25,048 nt of DNA from an uncultured Arthrobacter sp. GTDB lineage: Bacteria > Actinomycetota > Actinomycetes > Actinomycetales > Micrococcaceae. Location: assembly GCA_937873245.1 (NCBI GenBank), contig CALMVY010000205.1, positions 1 to 25,048 of the forward strand. The letters are read 5' to 3'. Positions 1 to 6,625 of this stretch are shown piece after piece. The stretch's first letter is position 1. Every line of letters starts with the position of its first letter. Under the pieces are notes generated by a model. That model saw nothing but the letters and a program-made list of their open reading frames with translations, did no database searches and was not told the origin of the DNA. The translations under genes and the position numbers were made by a program.

Positions 1-66
1 TTTCGTCTCCGCAATTCCAAACATCACCCGACCGTGCGCGGGCGCGCGGTCTTGCGGAGAAAAACA
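1..66 (+). promoter_or_regulatory. RBS-masking hairpin upstream of btuB, probable 3' end of a cobalamin riboswitch
   Basis: TCTCCGCA at 6-13 is perfectly complementary to TGCGGAGA at 53-60, and the second arm contains the Shine-Dalgarno sequence of btuB (start at 67). A second hairpin (31-38 with 43-50) lies within the loop. The layout closely matches the platform downstream of the complete cobalamin riboswitch at 11,771-11,965. I infer that the B12-binding aptamer lies just upstream of the window and that B12 represses btuB translation. The aptamer itself is not visible. Confidence 0.6.
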
Positions 67-1899
67 ATGTATCGAGTGGTTATCGTTTTGTCCGGCGCCG
101 CGCTGGTGGCGCCACTTCATGTCGCCGTTGCCGAACCTACCACCACAGATCCCGTCGTCGTCACCGCCACGCGCACCGCTAGAACGACGGATGAGACCCT
201 TGCTTCGGTGTCCGTGATCACGCGAGCGGACATCGAGCGCAGACAGGCGCAATCCGTCCAAGACCTGCTGCGCGGCGAGCCGGGTATTTCGATCTCCAGC
301 AACGGCGGTCCCGGCAAATCGACCTCGGTGTTCCTGCGCGGCACCGAATCCGATCACGTGCTGGTGTTGATCGACGGCGTCAAAGTCGGTTCAGCGACTT
401 TGGGCACCACGGCGTTCCAGCACATCCCGATTGAGCAGATCGAGCGCATCGAGATCGTGCGCGGCCCGCGCTCCAGCTTATATGGGTCGGAGGCGATCGG
501 CGGCGTGATCCAGATCTTCACGCGCAAGGGCGGCGGCGCGCTCGCTCCATTCGTGAGCATCGGCGGCGGAACCTACCGCACCTACAACGCTTCGGCCGGC
601 GTATCGGGTGGCGGTGAGCGCGGCTGGTTTAATTTGAGCGCAGACGGCATCGAAACCGATGGCTTCAACGCCTGTACCGGCAAGCCTTCGCCCGGGGGCG
701 CTGGCTGCTTCACGGTTGAACCCGACAAGGACGGCTACCGCAATACGTCGGGTGCGGCGCGCGCGGGTTATCGCTTCGCCAACGGCGCCGAAGTGGACAT
801 GAACGCGCTGCGCTCCACTGGAAAGAATCAGTTCGACGGCGGCTTCGTCAATGAGTCCGACTCTGTGCAACAAGTCGTCGGCGGCCGACTGCGTTTCTCG
901 CCCGCCGCACCCTGGAACGTTACGCTGGCGGCCGGCCGCAGTCGCGACGAGTCCGATAATTTCAAGGACGGCACCTTCCGCAGTCGCTTCGATACCAGAC
1001 GCGACACGCTATCGCTTCAGAACGACATCTCGATCGGCACGGCACAATTGTTGACCGCCGGCGTGGACTACCAGGATGACGCGATCGACAGCACCGTCGC
1101 CTATCCCGTCACCGAACGCGACAACAAAGGCGTATTCGCGCAGCACCAAGCGCGGATCGGACACCTGGACTTGCAACTGAGCCTGCGTCGGGACGACAAC
1201 GAACAATTCGGGCACTTCACCACCGGTGGCGCGGCCGGGGGTTACGCTCTCGGGAACGGCCTGCGGCTCACCGCCTCCTACGGCACCGCCTTCAAGGCGC
1301 CGACCTTCAACGAGCTGTACTTCCCGGGCTTCGGCAATGCAAACCTCCGACCCGAAGAATCGCGCAGCGCTGAGCTTGGTATCGGCGGCAATGCGGACGC
1401 CGGGCGCTGGTCCATCAACGCCTACCAGACGGACGTCGACGAGCTGATCGCCTTCGACGCCGCCACGTTCGCGCCGGCCAATATCGACCAAGCGCGCATC
1501 CGCGGGCTCGAGACGACGTTCGACGCCCGCTTTGCGGATTGGGCGACAAAGATCAGTCTAACTGTCCTCGACCCGGAGAACCGCACGTCCGGCGCCAACA
1601 GCGGCAAGGTGCTGCCGCGCCGCGCCGAGCGAGCGGCGCGTCTGGAGCTCGACCGCCCGCTCGGCAAGTACCGCGTCGGCGCGACACTCATCGCCGAGGG
1701 CCGGCGCTTCGACGATCTCGCCAATACGCGCGAGATGGGCGGCTATGCCACCGTTGATGTGCGCGCCGAATATGCCTTCGCCAAGGCATGGCGCGCACAG
1801 GCACGCGTGGAGAACCTGTTCGACAAAGAGTACGAAACCGCGGCGTTCTTCAACCAACCCGGGCGCGGAGTTTACCTGACCCTGCGTTACCAACCCTGA
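67..1899 (+). CDS. btuB: TonB-dependent outer-membrane receptor for vitamin B12 (BtuB-like)
   Basis: This is a gated outer-membrane channel that would import cobalamin using energy from TonB. The start at 67 is chosen because GGAGA lies at 56-60; an upstream in-frame start at 34 has no such site. A signal peptide of about 22 residues ends near AVAEP and is followed by a TonB-box-like DPVVVTATR. A plug domain follows (about residues 35-150, with VLVLIDGVKVG and RIEIVRGPRSSLYGSEAIGG), then a 22-strand-type barrel ending in ENLFDKEYE and YLTLRYQP. The length of about 610 residues is normal for BtuB. The assignment to B12 rather than another metallophore rests on the downstream BtuM-like and cobO genes and the masked ribosome site. 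The next gene begins 22 bases later. Confidence 0.85.
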   Translation: MYRVVIVLSGAALVAPLHVAVAEPTTTDPVVVTATRTARTTDETLASVSVITRADIERRQAQSVQDLLRGEPGISISSNGGPGKSTSVFLRGTESDHVLVLIDGVKVGSATLGTTAFQHIPIEQIERIEIVRGPRSSLYGSEAIGGVIQIFTRKGGGALAPFVSIGGGTYRTYNASAGVSGGGERGWFNLSADGIETDGFNACTGKPSPGGAGCFTVEPDKDGYRNTSGAARAGYRFANGAEVDMNALRSTGKNQFDGGFVNESDSVQQVVGGRLRFSPAAPWNVTLAAGRSRDESDNFKDGTFRSRFDTRRDTLSLQNDISIGTAQLLTAGVDYQDDAIDSTVAYPVTERDNKGVFAQHQARIGHLDLQLSLRRDDNEQFGHFTTGGAAGGYALGNGLRLTASYGTAFKAPTFNELYFPGFGNANLRPEESRSAELGIGGNADAGRWSINAYQTDVDELIAFDAATFAPANIDQARIRGLETTFDARFADWATKISLTVLDPENRTSGANSGKVLPRRAERAARLELDRPLGKYRVGATLIAEGRRFDDLANTREMGGYATVDVRAEYAFAKAWRAQARVENLFDKEYETAAFFNQPGRGVYLTLRYQP

Positions 1900-1921
1900 C
1901 GCACGACACGGAGCAAAAACC

Positions 1922-2503
1922 ATGTTGACTATCTCTCGGCGCAACCAGCTCGTTGTTGGGTTTTCCTTGGCGATCCTTGTGATCGCAACCCGCGGGCAAC
2001 ACTTCGCGACGCTGCACAACCTGCCCGGGGCCTCGTGGGCAGTATTCTTTCTGGCCGGCGCCTACTTGAGACCAGCGTGGGCGCTGCCGGCGCTGCTCGG
2101 CCTCGTTTGGTTTCTGGATTTCGCGGCCTTCACCTGGGGCGGGGCGAGTGGCTTCTGTCTCACGCCGGCGTACGCATTCCTGCTGCCGGCATACGCGTCG
2201 CTCTGGATCGCGGGCCGCTGGTATGCGACGCGTTACCGCTTCGCGTGGGGCACGCTCACGCCGCTCGCGGGCGCGGTCATCACCGGCGCGGCGGTGTGCC
2301 AGCTGTTCTCGAGCGGCGGTTTCTACTTCTTCTCCGGCCGCTTCGCCGAACCGACGCTCGTTGAGTTCGGCGCGCGCCTGGCGAAGTACTTTCCGTCCTA
2401 CCTCGGCTCGCTCGTATTCTACGTCGCCATCGCGGCGGTCGTGCACACACTGCTGGTCGTCGCCCGCGGGAGCGGTGTCGCGCGCGACGTGAAGGCGAGC
2501 TAA
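1922..2503 (+). CDS. btuM: BtuM-like membrane protein, probable cobalamin uptake S-component
   Basis: A 193-residue, very hydrophobic protein with about six membrane segments and no signal peptide, in the size range of ECF-type substrate-binding (S) components. The Shine-Dalgarno GGAG at 1910-1913 supports the start. Cys79, in GGASGFCLTPAYAF, sits close to where BtuM of Thiobacillus denitrificans has the cysteine that binds the cobalt of cobalamin (Cys80); I know that position from the literature and have not aligned the sequences. It lies between btuB and cobO, as expected for a protein that moves B12 across the inner membrane. No ECF ATPase or T component is nearby, consistent with the solitary BtuM type. 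It could instead be the less defined BtuN-type B12 accessory protein. Confidence 0.55.
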   Translation: MLTISRRNQLVVGFSLAILVIATRGQHFATLHNLPGASWAVFFLAGAYLRPAWALPALLGLVWFLDFAAFTWGGASGFCLTPAYAFLLPAYASLWIAGRWYATRYRFAWGTLTPLAGAVITGAAVCQLFSSGGFYFFSGRFAEPTLVEFGARLAKYFPSYLGSLVFYVAIAAVVHTLLVVARGSGVARDVKAS

Positions 2504-2505
2504 CC

Positions 2506-3111
2506 GTGGACGACACGGCGCGCGCCCAACGCCACCGCGCGCGCATGCAGCGCAAGAAGGAGGTCGTGGACGCGAAGATCGCGGCCGCGACCGCCGAGCG
2601 CGGCGTGTTGCTGGTGCTAACCGGCAACGGCAAGGGCAAAAGCTCCTCCGCCTTCGGCATGGTGGCGCGCGCGCTCGGGCACGGCATGCGCGTCGCGATC
2701 GTGCAGTTCATCAAAGGTTCCTTCTCTACCGGCGAGGAGGCGTTCTTCCGCCGCTTCTCTGAAGTCGATTACTACGTCATGGGCGAAGGTTTCACCTGGG
2801 AGACGCAGGACCGCGAGCGCGACATCCGCGCCGCGCGCGCCGCCTGGGAGCGGGCGCGGCGCTTTCTGACCGATCCCGCCTTCCATCTGGTCGTGCTGGA
2901 CGAGATCAACATCGCTTTGAAGCACCATTACCTGCCGCTGCCGGAGGTGCTGGACGCCTTGCGCGCGCGGCCCGGTCAGCAGCACGTCGTCGTCACCGGC
3001 CGCGCGGCGCCGCCCGAGTTGATCGAGAACGCCGATACCGTCACCGAGATGCGCGAGGTGAAACACGCTTTCAAGGCCGGGATTCGCGCGCAAAAGGGCA
3101 TCGAGCTGTAG
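2506..3111 (+). CDS. cobO: Cob(I)alamin adenosyltransferase, CobO/BtuR family
   Basis: It transfers the adenosyl group of ATP to the cobalt of corrinoids, forming the coenzyme form of B12. The start is GTG, two bases after the btuM stop, with a GAAGG at about 2490. The N-terminal basic helix (RHRARMQRKKEVVDAKI) is typical of the family. A P-loop, TGNGKGKSS, lies at residues 39-47, and VQFIKG and GEGFTWETQD follow. LVVLDEINIAL is the Walker B-type motif. The length of 201 residues is full for the family. With btuB and btuM it forms an uptake-and-activation operon suited to salvage of B12. A second, divergent copy lies at 14,968. Confidence 0.93.
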   Translation: MDDTARAQRHRARMQRKKEVVDAKIAAATAERGVLLVLTGNGKGKSSSAFGMVARALGHGMRVAIVQFIKGSFSTGEEAFFRRFSEVDYYVMGEGFTWETQDRERDIRAARAAWERARRFLTDPAFHLVVLDEINIALKHHYLPLPEVLDALRARPGQQHVVVTGRAAPPELIENADTVTEMREVKHAFKAGIRAQKGIEL

Positions 3112-3119
3112 CCTCCCCC

Positions 3120-3137
3120 GGGCCGACCACCCGGCCC
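3120..3137 (+). terminator. Small GC hairpin after cobO, possible weak terminator
   Basis: GGGCCG at 3120-3125 pairs with CGGCCC at 3132-3137 around a 6-nt loop, nine bases after the cobO stop. No T-run follows, so an intrinsic terminator is not proven. Confidence 0.3.
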
Positions 3138-3218
3138 TGTAACCTCCTGCGAGGTATGTCGTCTCATGGTTGGAACGAACCGATCGTTACCATCAACGAA
3201 ATTCCAAGTGGAGGGTTT

Positions 3219-3758
3219 ATGAAGAGCGTAATTCAGTATGCAGTCGCCGGCGCCCTGAGCATGGGACTCGGCCTTTCCTCAGCCTGGGCCCTGACCGAAG
3301 GCGAGGCCCGCGCCGAGATCGAGAAGCACGCCGCCGAGAAGCGGCTCGATGCCAAGGACCGCGTCGCGGCGGTCAAAACGCTGGACGTGCTGGTGCAGAA
3401 GGGTGTGCCGGTGAAGCGGGCATACGAGGTGGTCGAGTCCGCGATCGACAAGGGCGCCAAGGGTCCGAAGCTGGCCGAGATCGCGAAACACGTCGAGGAC
3501 CGGCGTAAGGACGGCGTGTCGGCCGAGGCCGCTGCGGCGGAAGCGCTCGGGCGCATCCAGCGTGAGACGACGCGCGACCACGCGCGTGACTACACCGACC
3601 AGCGCGAAGCGTCGCGGACGATGGAGATCCCTGCTCCTTCGGCGATGGACATGTCCGGTTCCGGCATGGGCATGGGGGGTACCGCGGCTGGCGCAGGCGC
3701 GGGTGCCGGCGCGGGTGGTCCGGATATGGGTGGCGGTTTTGGCGCGGGCGGCCGTTAA
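3219..3758 (+). CDS. Exported helical protein with Gly/Met-rich tail, unknown function
   Basis: I do not recognise a named family. The start at 3219 is chosen for the strong GTGGAGGG at 3208-3215; it gives a clean signal peptide (MKSVIQYAVAGALSMGLGLSSAWA). The mature protein is charged and helical to about residue 135, with phrases such as QKGVPVKRAYEVVESAIDKG and DGVSAEAAAAEALGRI. It ends in a low-complexity tail rich in glycine, alanine and methionine (MDMSGSGMGMGG, then Gly-Ala repeats). The gene at 6626 has the same plan: signal peptide, helical GVPV-type units and a Gly/Met tail. Both are probably members of one periplasmic or surface family belonging to the sigma-factor/CBM48 module. 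Function is unknown. Confidence 0.75.
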   Translation: MKSVIQYAVAGALSMGLGLSSAWALTEGEARAEIEKHAAEKRLDAKDRVAAVKTLDVLVQKGVPVKRAYEVVESAIDKGAKGPKLAEIAKHVEDRRKDGVSAEAAAAEALGRIQRETTRDHARDYTDQREASRTMEIPAPSAMDMSGSGMGMGGTAAGAGAGAGAGGPDMGGGFGAGGR

Positions 3759-3790
3759 GCGCAACTGCTATTAGTAGTAAACGACGAAAC

Positions 3791-3822
3791 CGGGTCCCCT
3801 TCCCGAGCGGAAGTGGGACCCG
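3791..3822 (+). other. Strong 13-bp intergenic hairpin
   Basis: CGGGTCCC (3791-3798) pairs with GGGACCCG (3815-3822), and CTTCC (3799-3803) with GGAAG (3809-3813), leaving a 5-nt loop and one bulged T. It lies between two exported-protein genes. No T-run follows, so an mRNA-stabilising or processing hairpin is as likely as a terminator. Confidence 0.6.
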
Positions 3823-3856
3823 CGATTCGCGGCAATCTTACAACGGAGACAATCCA

Positions 3857-4183
3857 ATGAAATCCAGACAGCTCATCGCATTGTTGGTAAGTGCCACAGT
3901 GTTGGCGACCGCGAGCGGTTTTTCCGCCGCCGCCGACAAGGCGCAAGACCGAAACAAACCGTCGACGGTCGAGCAGATCGATCTGCACCAGGAGATCGCC
4001 TCGCCCACCGCTGGCGAATTCAGTCAATCCGGCAGCACGTTCCGTAGCGGCTGGCAGCAGGACTTCGGGGGCATCTCCGGAACCGCCAACGGCATGGACG
4101 GCTTTCCTACCGCGTCGGGTGATCCGAGCACATACCCGACACCGTACGGCTCTTCCGGCCAGGGCAGCTCCACCGGTCCGTAA
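3857..4183 (+). CDS. Small exported protein, unknown function
   Basis: A 108-residue protein with a signal peptide (MKSRQLIALLVSATVLATASGFSAAA) and a GGAG ribosome site at 3845-3848. The mature part of about 80 residues is polar, with no cysteines and no predicted membrane segment. It is rich in Ser, Gly, Thr and Pro, especially in the last 45 residues (SGWQQDFGG, then PSTYPTPYGSSGQ). It looks largely disordered and may be periplasmic or surface-attached. I recognise no family. It lies 27 bases upstream of a beta-barrel gene, probably in the same transcript. Confidence 0.65.
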   Translation: MKSRQLIALLVSATVLATASGFSAAADKAQDRNKPSTVEQIDLHQEIASPTAGEFSQSGSTFRSGWQQDFGGISGTANGMDGFPTASGDPSTYPTPYGSSGQGSSTGP

Positions 4184-4210
4184 CGCAAAATTAAACAACA
4201 GGGGGGACAT

Positions 4211-4963
4211 ATGCATCACAAACTATTAGTCGCCGCGCTGGTCGCGGTGTTGCACGTGCCCGCGCAGGCGGGGATGTTCGGGGGTCTCGAGGCGGGTTAC
4301 GCCCGCGACACCAACTTTAACGGTGCGCCGGACAAGGCAAACCGGCTCGAGGAGAACATCACGAGTTATACCGGGTATCTCGGCCACTACTCGCCGTCGG
4401 CCAACGGCCGCTCGGCCTTTATCGTCAAGGGCGACATACAGGCCAACCGTCTGGAAAAAACGCCGGCGCTCGACAACAACATCTTTGGCGTGAGCGTCGG
4501 CACCTTTCACGCCTTCAGCCAGCACAACACCATGACCTCGAACTTGGGTGTGCGCGCCAAGCGCTTCGACGACAGCCGCCGTGACGGCGAGGTCTACGCG
4601 CTTCAGTTCGGCTTCAAACAGAAGACGAGCGACCGGTTCTGGTTCCGCGAGGGCGTGACCGCAGAGTACGGGGTCGCCGAGTTGCGCAGCGGCGAATACA
4701 CGGGCTACGGCGCGAATGGCTCGCTTAATTGGTCGGCGGGCGCTTCAACCCTGTTCAATCTTGGCCTGGCCTGGAACCGGCGCGTCTATGACGTGCTCGT
4801 CGGCGATGAGCGCACCGGCAAGCAAGTCACCCTCGGCGTGGTGCAGCAATTCGGCAAGCACGTCTACGTCCGCGCGTCGGCCACGCGGTTGAACAATAGC
4901 GCCAACGACGGCAGCGAGTACGACAGCAATGTGTACAGCATGGGCCTTGGTTTCAGTCTGTAA
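4211..4963 (+). CDS. Outer-membrane beta-barrel protein, unknown function
   Basis: A 250-residue protein with a short signal peptide (MHHKLLVAALVAVLHVPAQA) preceded by a G-rich ribosome site at 4201-4206. The mature chain alternates polar and aromatic or hydrophobic residues throughout (for example FGFKQKTSDRFWFREGVTAEYG and VYVRASATRL) and ends in YSMGLGFSL, a pattern typical of outer-membrane strands. I estimate 10-12 strands. The closest style I know is the barrel found at the C-terminus of surface-lipoprotein assembly modifiers, but I cannot assign it. It ends the first half of the envelope module and is followed by a clear terminator. Confidence 0.7.
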   Translation: MHHKLLVAALVAVLHVPAQAGMFGGLEAGYARDTNFNGAPDKANRLEENITSYTGYLGHYSPSANGRSAFIVKGDIQANRLEKTPALDNNIFGVSVGTFHAFSQHNTMTSNLGVRAKRFDDSRRDGEVYALQFGFKQKTSDRFWFREGVTAEYGVAELRSGEYTGYGANGSLNWSAGASTLFNLGLAWNRRVYDVLVGDERTGKQVTLGVVQQFGKHVYVRASATRLNNSANDGSEYDSNVYSMGLGFSL

Positions 4964-5038
4964 ACGCAAAATTGGTTTAAGCGCCGGCACTGGAAACGCA
5001 GAGCCATAGCGTCACAGGCAGCTTAATGCCTCCCCTTT

Positions 5039-5065
5039 GCCCCCGGCCAAGCCGGGGGCCTTTTT
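5039..5065 (+). terminator. Intrinsic (Rho-independent) terminator
   Basis: GCCCCCGGC at 5039-5047 pairs perfectly with GCCGGGGGC at 5051-5059 around a 3-nt loop, followed by CC and five Ts (5061-5065). It closes the transcription unit ending with the beta-barrel gene. Confidence 0.88.
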
Positions 5066-5103
5066 GCGAAAATGGCTATACTGACGTTTTGCGGGGATGA
5101 AAT

Positions 5104-5439
5104 ATGACCAGACGTTGCATCCAAATGGCGTGCGGGCTGCTGCTGGCCGGTCTCCCACTTTCGGCCAGCGCCGAACTCGTCGCGCTGTCGTTGCATGCGC
5201 CCGCGGCGCAGGAAGTCCACGTCTCCGGCAGCTTCGATCCCTACTGGCAAAAACGCTATCTAATGAAAAAGAACGCCGCGGGCCGCTGGACCGTGGTGCT
5301 CGACGTTCCGCCCGGCCGCTACGAGTACCAGTTCCTCATCGACGGCCGATGGCGACACGACCCTTCCCTTCCCAAGGTCGCCGACGCCTTCGGCGACTGG
5401 AACAACGTGCTGATCGTGCTGCCGCGCGATGACCGGTAA
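5104..5439 (+). CDS. Periplasmic CBM48 (glycogen-binding-like) single-domain protein
   Basis: A 111-residue protein: a signal peptide (to about residue 23, ASA) followed by one early-set/CBM48 domain of the isoamylase-N or AMPK-beta type. Diagnostic phrases are VHVSGSFDPYW, WTVVLDVPPGRYEYQF, LIDGRWRHDP and FGDWNNVLIV. Such domains usually bind alpha-glucans, but binding is not proven here. GGGGA at 5093-5097 supports this start. The same domain recurs at the C-terminus of the membrane protein at 6064, two genes downstream. The two share G-x-F-x-x-W, K-K, P-G-x-Y-E-Y-x-F and F-G-x-x-N-x-V, so they are paralogous domains. A TATACT at 5077-5082 could be its -10 promoter box. Confidence 0.8.
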   Translation: MTRRCIQMACGLLLAGLPLSASAELVALSLHAPAAQEVHVSGSFDPYWQKRYLMKKNAAGRWTVVLDVPPGRYEYQFLIDGRWRHDPSLPKVADAFGDWNNVLIVLPRDDR

Positions 5440-5464
5440 CCCTGCCCCCCGCCGCGCGTCTCAT

Positions 5465-6067
5465 ATGATAGTTAAGGCGCCGGGGACACCGGTAATCGAC
5501 GATGCGCAGCGCCAGGAAGAAAGATGGATCGCGCGCTGCCGGCAAGGCGAAACCCAGGCGTTCCGATTCCTGGTTGAGCGCTACGAGCGCATGGTGCGCG
5601 GGGTGATCCGGCGCTTGATCGCCGCCGAGCATGACGTGGACGAGCTGGCGCAACAAAGCTTCGTCAGCGCGTACGAAAAGCTGGCGCAGTTCAACGGGTC
5701 CTGCCAGTTCTCGACCTGGCTGTGCCAGATTGCGCTCAACAAGGCGCGGGACGCCATGCGCGCACGCCGCTATCGCGAGAACGACGTCGATGTCGACGAG
5801 CTGGAGCTCGAGAGCGATGACGGCGGACCGCAGGCGCGGTTCGAAGTGCAGCAAGATGAACAACGGCGCGACCGACAACTGCAAGCAGCGCTGAGCAGCC
5901 TGAAACCGGAGGACCGCGAGTTGATCGTATTAAAGTACATCGAAGGTTACGGCTACGACACCATCGCCGAGATGCTCGGCTGCACCGTGCAGGCCGCCAA
6001 GGTGCGCAGCCTCAGGGCGCGCGAACGAATGAAGGAAATCCTGCAACGGTTGGGGGTGGAGCTATGA
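5465..6067 (+). CDS. ECF-type RNA polymerase sigma factor (RpoE-like)
   Basis: This protein would direct RNA polymerase to a dedicated promoter set. Sigma region 2 is seen in FRFLVERYERMVRGVIRRL, DVDELAQQSFVSAYEKL and FSTWLCQIALNKARDAMRARR. An acidic linker (DVDVDELELESDDGG) follows, then region 4 with SSLKPEDRELIVLKYIEGYG and IAEMLGCTVQAAKVRSLRARER. I chose the start at 5465. An in-frame ATG at 5429, overlapping the upstream gene by 11 bases, is equally possible, and neither has a good ribosome site. Its stop overlaps the start of the next gene by 4 bases, the arrangement usual for a sigma factor and its anti-sigma factor. Confidence 0.88.
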   Translation: MIVKAPGTPVIDDAQRQEERWIARCRQGETQAFRFLVERYERMVRGVIRRLIAAEHDVDELAQQSFVSAYEKLAQFNGSCQFSTWLCQIALNKARDAMRARRYRENDVDVDELELESDDGGPQARFEVQQDEQRRDRQLQAALSSLKPEDRELIVLKYIEGYGYDTIAEMLGCTVQAAKVRSLRARERMKEILQRLGVEL

Positions 6068-6612
6068 AGACACCGGACAACGAAGAGCTGCTTTCCAACG
6101 ACGATGCGCGCCTCGAGGCCTGGCTTGCGCGCGCGCCGCTGCCACCGGCCTCACCGGCGTTCTGCGCACGCGTGATGCGCGCCATCGAACAGCGGCCGCT
6201 GCCCTGGCACGCGCGCCTGCGTCGCTTCCTGTTCGCGCCGCGCCCGTTGCAGTGGAACGTCGCCGGTGTGGCCGCGGCGGCGGGGTTGGTCGCGATTGCG
6301 GTCGCGGCCCCGCTGCTGATCGAGCGCGGGCCGGCCGATCCCGTGACTGTCGCCACCGTGCGCTTCGAGTACCGCGCCCCCGGTGCGCGCCAAGTGTCCC
6401 TGGCCGGTGACTTCAGCCAATGGCAGGCGCGCGTGCCCCTGCGCAAAAAAGCCGACGGCACCTGGGTGGCGGAGCTGCCGCTGGCGCCGGGCAACTATGA
6501 ATACGTGTTCGTGGTGGACGGCGAACGCTGGGTCGCCGACCCGCGCGCCGCGAGCTATCGAGAGGACGGATTCGGCAACCGCAACGCGGTGGTGAGCGTG
6601 CCGACTATTTAA
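6064..6612 (+). CDS. Membrane protein with periplasmic CBM48 domain, probable anti-sigma factor
   Basis: A 182-residue protein translationally coupled to the sigma factor. Residues 1-60 are cytoplasmic in style (DDARLEAWLARAPLPPASPAF, one cysteine, no zinc-binding HxxxCxxC motif). A membrane segment lies at about 66-86 (VAGVAAAAGLVAIAVAAPLL). Residues 97-182 form a CBM48 domain (VSLAGDFSQW, GTWVAELPLAPGNYEYVF, VVDGERWVADP, FGNRNAVVSV). The position, overlap and topology fit an anti-sigma factor that senses a periplasmic ligand or partner through CBM48. The anti-sigma role is inference. The resemblance of this domain to the secreted protein at 5104 is seen directly. Confidence 0.75.
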   Translation: MKTPDNEELLSNDDARLEAWLARAPLPPASPAFCARVMRAIEQRPLPWHARLRRFLFAPRPLQWNVAGVAAAAGLVAIAVAAPLLIERGPADPVTVATVRFEYRAPGARQVSLAGDFSQWQARVPLRKKADGTWVAELPLAPGNYEYVFVVDGERWVADPRAASYREDGFGNRNAVVSVPTI

Positions 6613-6625
6613 CGAGGATTGAGAT

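Noticed and set aside
5097..5432. A second + strand ORF overlapping the CBM48 gene in another frame
   Set aside because: The overlapping frame at 5104 has a signal peptide and a CBM48 domain; this one is Arg-rich and without features.
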